Positions 60,844 through 64,000 of a stretch of DNA of 64,000 bases are shown here, one piece after another; position 1 is the stretch's first letter; the number at the start of each line of letters is the position of its first letter. The stretch is from VXRD01 sp965242535. Lineage in GTDB: Bacteria; Latescibacterota; UBA2968. Below the pieces are notes generated by a model. That model searched no databases. It saw only the letters and a list, made by a program, of their open reading frames with translations, and was not told where the DNA came from. Made by a program: the position numbers and the translations under genes. The stretch is taken from NCBI GenBank assembly GCA_965242535.1, contig OZ251458.1:4526001-4590000 (forward strand). Direction: 5' to 3'.

Positions 60844-62388
60844 CTATTCAATCTTTTCTTTTAAGAAGCGAACGATCATGGCGACGAGCAATGTGGCAAA
60901 CGGTATCGCAATGATCAAGATCGAATACTTAGTCGGGTTCAGAAAGGCACTTGGGCTCAGAAAGTCTTGTACTGATGCTGATCTCGAAACCGCTATATCC
61001 TCACCGTCTATTCTGTAAAGTGACGTATTATAACCAAAATTTTCCTTGCTAAGCCTACTGTGGAGGCTATGGAGCACATCTAGGTATTGGCGTAGCTTAG
61101 ATAGAAGCGTGGGAAACGCCGTTTGCACAAAATTGATTTGCGATTGCCGATATTCCGGATTTTTTGAGGTGCCTAAAACATCGATAAGTGCCTGGTTGCG
61201 TGCAATCTGATAATCTATATGCGCCAACTGTTGATTGTGCTTAAGTATCTGATCGTACAAATTTTGTCTGTATTGCAAGTCGTCGCCTTGCTTAATGAGG
61301 TTGGCAATCTTGTCCAAAAAGTCTCCACTGGCTTGAATCATGTCAGCAGCAGTTTCGCCGGCATTGTTCGTTGGCACAATATTGGCGAATTGCTGAGAAT
61401 AGTTTTTCAGAGTTGTTTCTATTAACTCGACTTGCATAGAGGAGTAGTTTTTTTCTCGTTTGAGTCTACTATTTTCGTATTCATAATAGAGCGTTACCAA
61501 TTCCGGATCATTGGATATGCCCCTTTCTCGAATGGCAGAAGTTAGCAAACGAAGATCGTAATTTTGGATATCGACCAAGAATTTTTGGACATCGACCAGA
61601 TAGTAGCCTGTTTTTTTGTCTATCACACGCTTGCTATTAGGGCGTTTTAGCAATTCTGAGATGGTACTTGACATGGCCTCAATATTTGTCTCTAACAAAT
61701 CCAAGGCAAGGAGGTAATCCATATTTGTGTATAGCGATTCATCAAACAGTTTTTTGGAGTGTAGTTCGGTATCTAATTCCAGAACACCGTAATCGTTGAC
61801 CATCTTATTCGCCCATTGCCTCGGCACACTCCGCAAAATATTTTTTATTTTTTTATTTTCTATTGCACGCCATTTAGACTTAAAGGACAACCGTACCGCT
61901 CGGTGTTGTAGTTGGCGGATCTCTTCTTCCATATCTCTCTGCAATTGTTGTGCTTCTGCAATTTGAATTCTTTGTCTGCTTGCTAGAGCCTCGTACTTTT
62001 GAACTATCAAATCGTAAGCAGGTGTATAGGGTAAAACGCTAAAACTGCGGATAAATCTCGGTTTGGATATTTCCCTCCTGGACAGACCGACGTGGTCATA
62101 TACCTGAGCGAGCAAATTGGGGGCTATCAAGTCGCCGATATCGAACCGCGACTTATTGGGATAATATCCCTTTTCCGCTCCCTGAAAGGTAAAATGGATG
62201 ATTTGGCTATGAGTAATCGTGGGCGACGACCGCAACAACTTTAAAATAAAAAAGCCACAATAGCCCACCGTGACGATCACCACCGAGAGCAATACCGGTT
62301 TCCGCACCGCCCACACATTGTGCAAAAGTTTTTTCCAATCAAATTCTTCATCTCGTTCATGATGATCTGATCTATTGACTTGATTCAT
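60844..62388 (-). CDS. Wzz/GNVR-like polysaccharide chain-length regulator
   Basis: A 514-residue inner-membrane protein. A first helix near residues 33-55 (VLLSVVIVTVGYCGFFILKL) and a last one near 485-508 (SILIIAIPFATLLVAMIVRF) enclose a long periplasmic coiled-coil region with heptad-like stretches (IAEAQQLQRDMEEEIRQLQH). This is the Wzz plan. The loop is longer than in O-antigen Wzz (~330 residues), closer to exopolysaccharide co-polymerases; no cytoplasmic kinase domain is attached. The ATG at 62388 has GAGGG six bases upstream on the minus strand and overlaps the epimerase gene by 17 bases, so translation is coupled. Confidence 0.85.
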   Translation of the reverse strand: MNQVNRSDHHERDEEFDWKKLLHNVWAVRKPVLLSVVIVTVGYCGFFILKLLRSSPTITHSQIIHFTFQGAEKGYYPNKSRFDIGDLIAPNLLAQVYDHVGLSRREISKPRFIRSFSVLPYTPAYDLIVQKYEALASRQRIQIAEAQQLQRDMEEEIRQLQHRAVRLSFKSKWRAIENKKIKNILRSVPRQWANKMVNDYGVLELDTELHSKKLFDESLYTNMDYLLALDLLETNIEAMSSTISELLKRPNSKRVIDKKTGYYLVDVQKFLVDIQNYDLRLLTSAIRERGISNDPELVTLYYEYENSRLKREKNYSSMQVELIETTLKNYSQQFANIVPTNNAGETAADMIQASGDFLDKIANLIKQGDDLQYRQNLYDQILKHNQQLAHIDYQIARNQALIDVLGTSKNPEYRQSQINFVQTAFPTLLSKLRQYLDVLHSLHSRLSKENFGYNTSLYRIDGEDIAVSRSASVQDFLSPSAFLNPTKYSILIIAIPFATLLVAMIVRFLKEKIE

Positions 62389-63988
62389 AATAGCCCTCGT
62401 CAAAAAATGGTGTGCCGTACTTTTTGAGCAGATTTGTTGTCACCCACTCATCGGGGTAAACCTGCAATTTTGAAACACCTTCATCCAATAAAAATTGTGC
62501 ATTGCTATACAAATGATTTTTATAGTTGCTAATCTGTCCATTATTCAATTTTTTTTCGACTTGCTGTATGCCTTGTTCCAAGGTCCAAGTGGGCTGAAAT
62601 CCAGTTATATTTTTTATTTTGGTAAAGTCTACGCGATAGTCACGTTCATCCATTTTGCTTTGTTGAGTAATTATTTTTGCAGAGGGAATGAGGGATTTGA
62701 TACAATGACCAATGTCTCTGATGCGATAATTTTGTTTGTTTGAGCCAGCATTGAAAACTTCTCCCCGCACGTATTCTCGAGGTGTTTCGATAATCTTCAA
62801 GATCCCATACGCAGCATCTCGCACATGGAGGAAAGGACGCCACTGGTTCCCGCCCAAAATCAGGATTTGTTTATCTATAATCGCTTTTGCAGTCAACAGA
62901 TTTACCACCAGATCGAAACGGATGCGTTCCGAAAAACCATAGAGAGTCCCGAAGCGCAGAATAACCGGATGAAAGTCGGGCGAGGCCATATTGAGCAACG
63001 TTTGCTCGGCAATCAACTTGCTCTGTGCATAGAGCGAGAGAGGTTTGGGGGCGGAGTTTTCATTGAGTATTTTGTTACTTAACCCGTACACCGAACAAGT
63101 TGAGGCAAAGATAAATCGGTCAATCCGTTGATGTTGGGCGATCTCGGCGATCATTTTCGTCGCAGTCGTATTTATTTGGACGGTCATTTCTTGGTTCAAA
63201 TCACACGCGGGATCGCCGACAATCGCTCCCAAATGAACTACTATATCCATATCCTTCATGGCCTCATAGACCCGGTTGACATGTCTGAAATCAGCCCGTA
63301 TGATTTCTAATTTTGGATGATCGATTATATTTTTAAGAGGTTCAGACCCGTAGAGCAAAATATCCATCAGACGCACATTGTAGCCCCTAGCCAGCAAATG
63401 CTTCAATAGAGCAGATCCGATATACCCAGCACCACCGATTACCAAGATATTTTTATTATTTTGTGATTCGGTTAAAACCTCTCGTTCCGCGTTTTTTTTC
63501 GGCCTCCTTTGCCATATCTTAGCCCAGAATCGAAAAATAAAAATAAAAATAATCGTCATTACCCAAGAGAATATGAACGCACTGCGGGGGAACTCAAATC
63601 CGCTGATCCCAAAACTCAACTGCACTCCTTTACCCGAAAAAATATAAAGAAAAACCCCCGAAATCAGGTACCCGATACTAACGGCCCGAAGAATAATCAG
63701 TGCTTTGGAATAGTTGTAAAAATTGTGACCACGAGCATAAAAACCACTTATGCCAAATGAGATTAGGCAGATAGGTAAGACCAACCACAAAGCGAAAAAA
63801 TAGACATTGATATAATGGTCAAACAGATACTGATAATATTGTAAAGGTCGTTCTGCTTCCCACCAGATAAGTTCCAGAAAGCGGATACACAGCCCTAAAG
63901 CCAACGAGAGCCCCATTATCAGAGCATCGAGAACCAACCACTTGATCTCAAATCCTCTATTGAACTTAAAATCACGTAGAAAACGCAT
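62372..63988 (-). CDS. Membrane-anchored NAD-dependent epimerase/dehydratase
   Basis: A 538-residue fusion. Residues ~1-170 carry four or five hydrophobic helices like the N-terminus of FlaA1/WbaP proteins (WLVLDALIMGLSLALGL; IFSWVMTIIFIFIFRFW). From residue ~185 there is an extended SDR domain: NILVIGGAGYIGSALLKHLL, HLGAIVGDPACD, FASTCSVYG, YAQSK (Tyr-x-x-x-Lys), RFGTLYG and FLHVRDAAYGIL. This is the UDP-glucose/GDP-mannose epimerase-dehydratase type. The ATG at 63988 has AAAGA upstream; the frame stays open to the window edge, so an earlier start cannot be excluded. It probably modifies a nucleotide sugar at the membrane for the adjacent polysaccharide genes. Confidence 0.85.
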   Translation of the reverse strand: MRFLRDFKFNRGFEIKWLVLDALIMGLSLALGLCIRFLELIWWEAERPLQYYQYLFDHYINVYFFALWLVLPICLISFGISGFYARGHNFYNYSKALIILRAVSIGYLISGVFLYIFSGKGVQLSFGISGFEFPRSAFIFSWVMTIIFIFIFRFWAKIWQRRPKKNAEREVLTESQNNKNILVIGGAGYIGSALLKHLLARGYNVRLMDILLYGSEPLKNIIDHPKLEIIRADFRHVNRVYEAMKDMDIVVHLGAIVGDPACDLNQEMTVQINTTATKMIAEIAQHQRIDRFIFASTCSVYGLSNKILNENSAPKPLSLYAQSKLIAEQTLLNMASPDFHPVILRFGTLYGFSERIRFDLVVNLLTAKAIIDKQILILGGNQWRPFLHVRDAAYGILKIIETPREYVRGEVFNAGSNKQNYRIRDIGHCIKSLIPSAKIITQQSKMDERDYRVDFTKIKNITGFQPTWTLEQGIQQVEKKLNNGQISNYKNHLYSNAQFLLDEGVSKLQVYPDEWVTTNLLKKYGTPFFDEGYYESSQ

Positions 63989-64000
63989 AGACAATCTTTC

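Overview
The window reads as bacterial chromosome of fairly high GC content, densely coded on both strands. The gene mix suggests an uncultured, probably marine or sediment lineage of the Latescibacterota/Poribacteria/KSB1 kind. The pointers are a secreted protein with a C-terminal FlgD-like sorting domain, a GWxTD/TPR protein, long two-unit FtsX/MacB-type permeases, three phytanoyl-CoA-dioxygenase-like enzymes, a sulfatase, sugar-acid enzymes, and many dispersed palindromic and purine-rich intergenic repeats. This assignment is inference; no rRNA gene or other phylogenetic marker was seen.

Layout. 1-7158: end of an S41 protease gene, a sulfatase, a nucleoside transporter, and a run of HAD, SMP-30 lactonase and enolase-superfamily genes that looks like a sugar-acid catabolic unit. 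7159-8929: repeats, a MITE-like element, a PhyH dioxygenase and the stump of a histidine kinase. 8930-24967: a sigma-54 activator followed by a consensus -24/-12 promoter and a same-strand series of exported and membrane proteins: a sorting-domain protein, a CBM9-like/TPR protein, a LAS-type peptidase, a tandem pair of near-identical exported proteins, a pair of two-helix membrane proteins, two ABC permeases and a GWxTD protein. This is the most system-like and least explained part. 25082-28910: a small orphan gene and an RND transporter. 29158-37241: a DNA methyltransferase, the block mnmG-smpB-dnaC-like, bioB, a one-domain chromate transporter and a TPR protein with a clear sigma-70 promoter. 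37281-43585: a methyltransferase, a second MITE-like copy, an FRG-TPR protein, a 147-bp minisatellite that abuts a truncated fumarase, a sialidase, a DUF433 gene and a second PhyH enzyme. 43721-47335: a 1204-residue surface protein with leucine-rich repeats and a dockerin-like end. 47595-54689: gamma-glutamyltransferase, an OmpR-type regulator, a third PhyH enzyme, a type II restriction-modification pair next to a decayed transposase, and an SRAP protein. 54803-57946: three dehydrogenases/oxidoreductases. 58073-63988: an exopolysaccharide cluster (nucleotide-sugar dehydratase, initiating sugar phosphotransferase, Wzz-like chain regulator, membrane-anchored epimerase) that runs off the right edge.

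How it may work together. The sigma-54 regulator probably switches on the exported-protein series. Partial and broken genes (kinase, fumarase, transposase, perhaps a toxin) all lie beside repeats, which suggests that the repeats mark past rearrangements. All functions are assigned by reading sequence motifs; no database search was possible.
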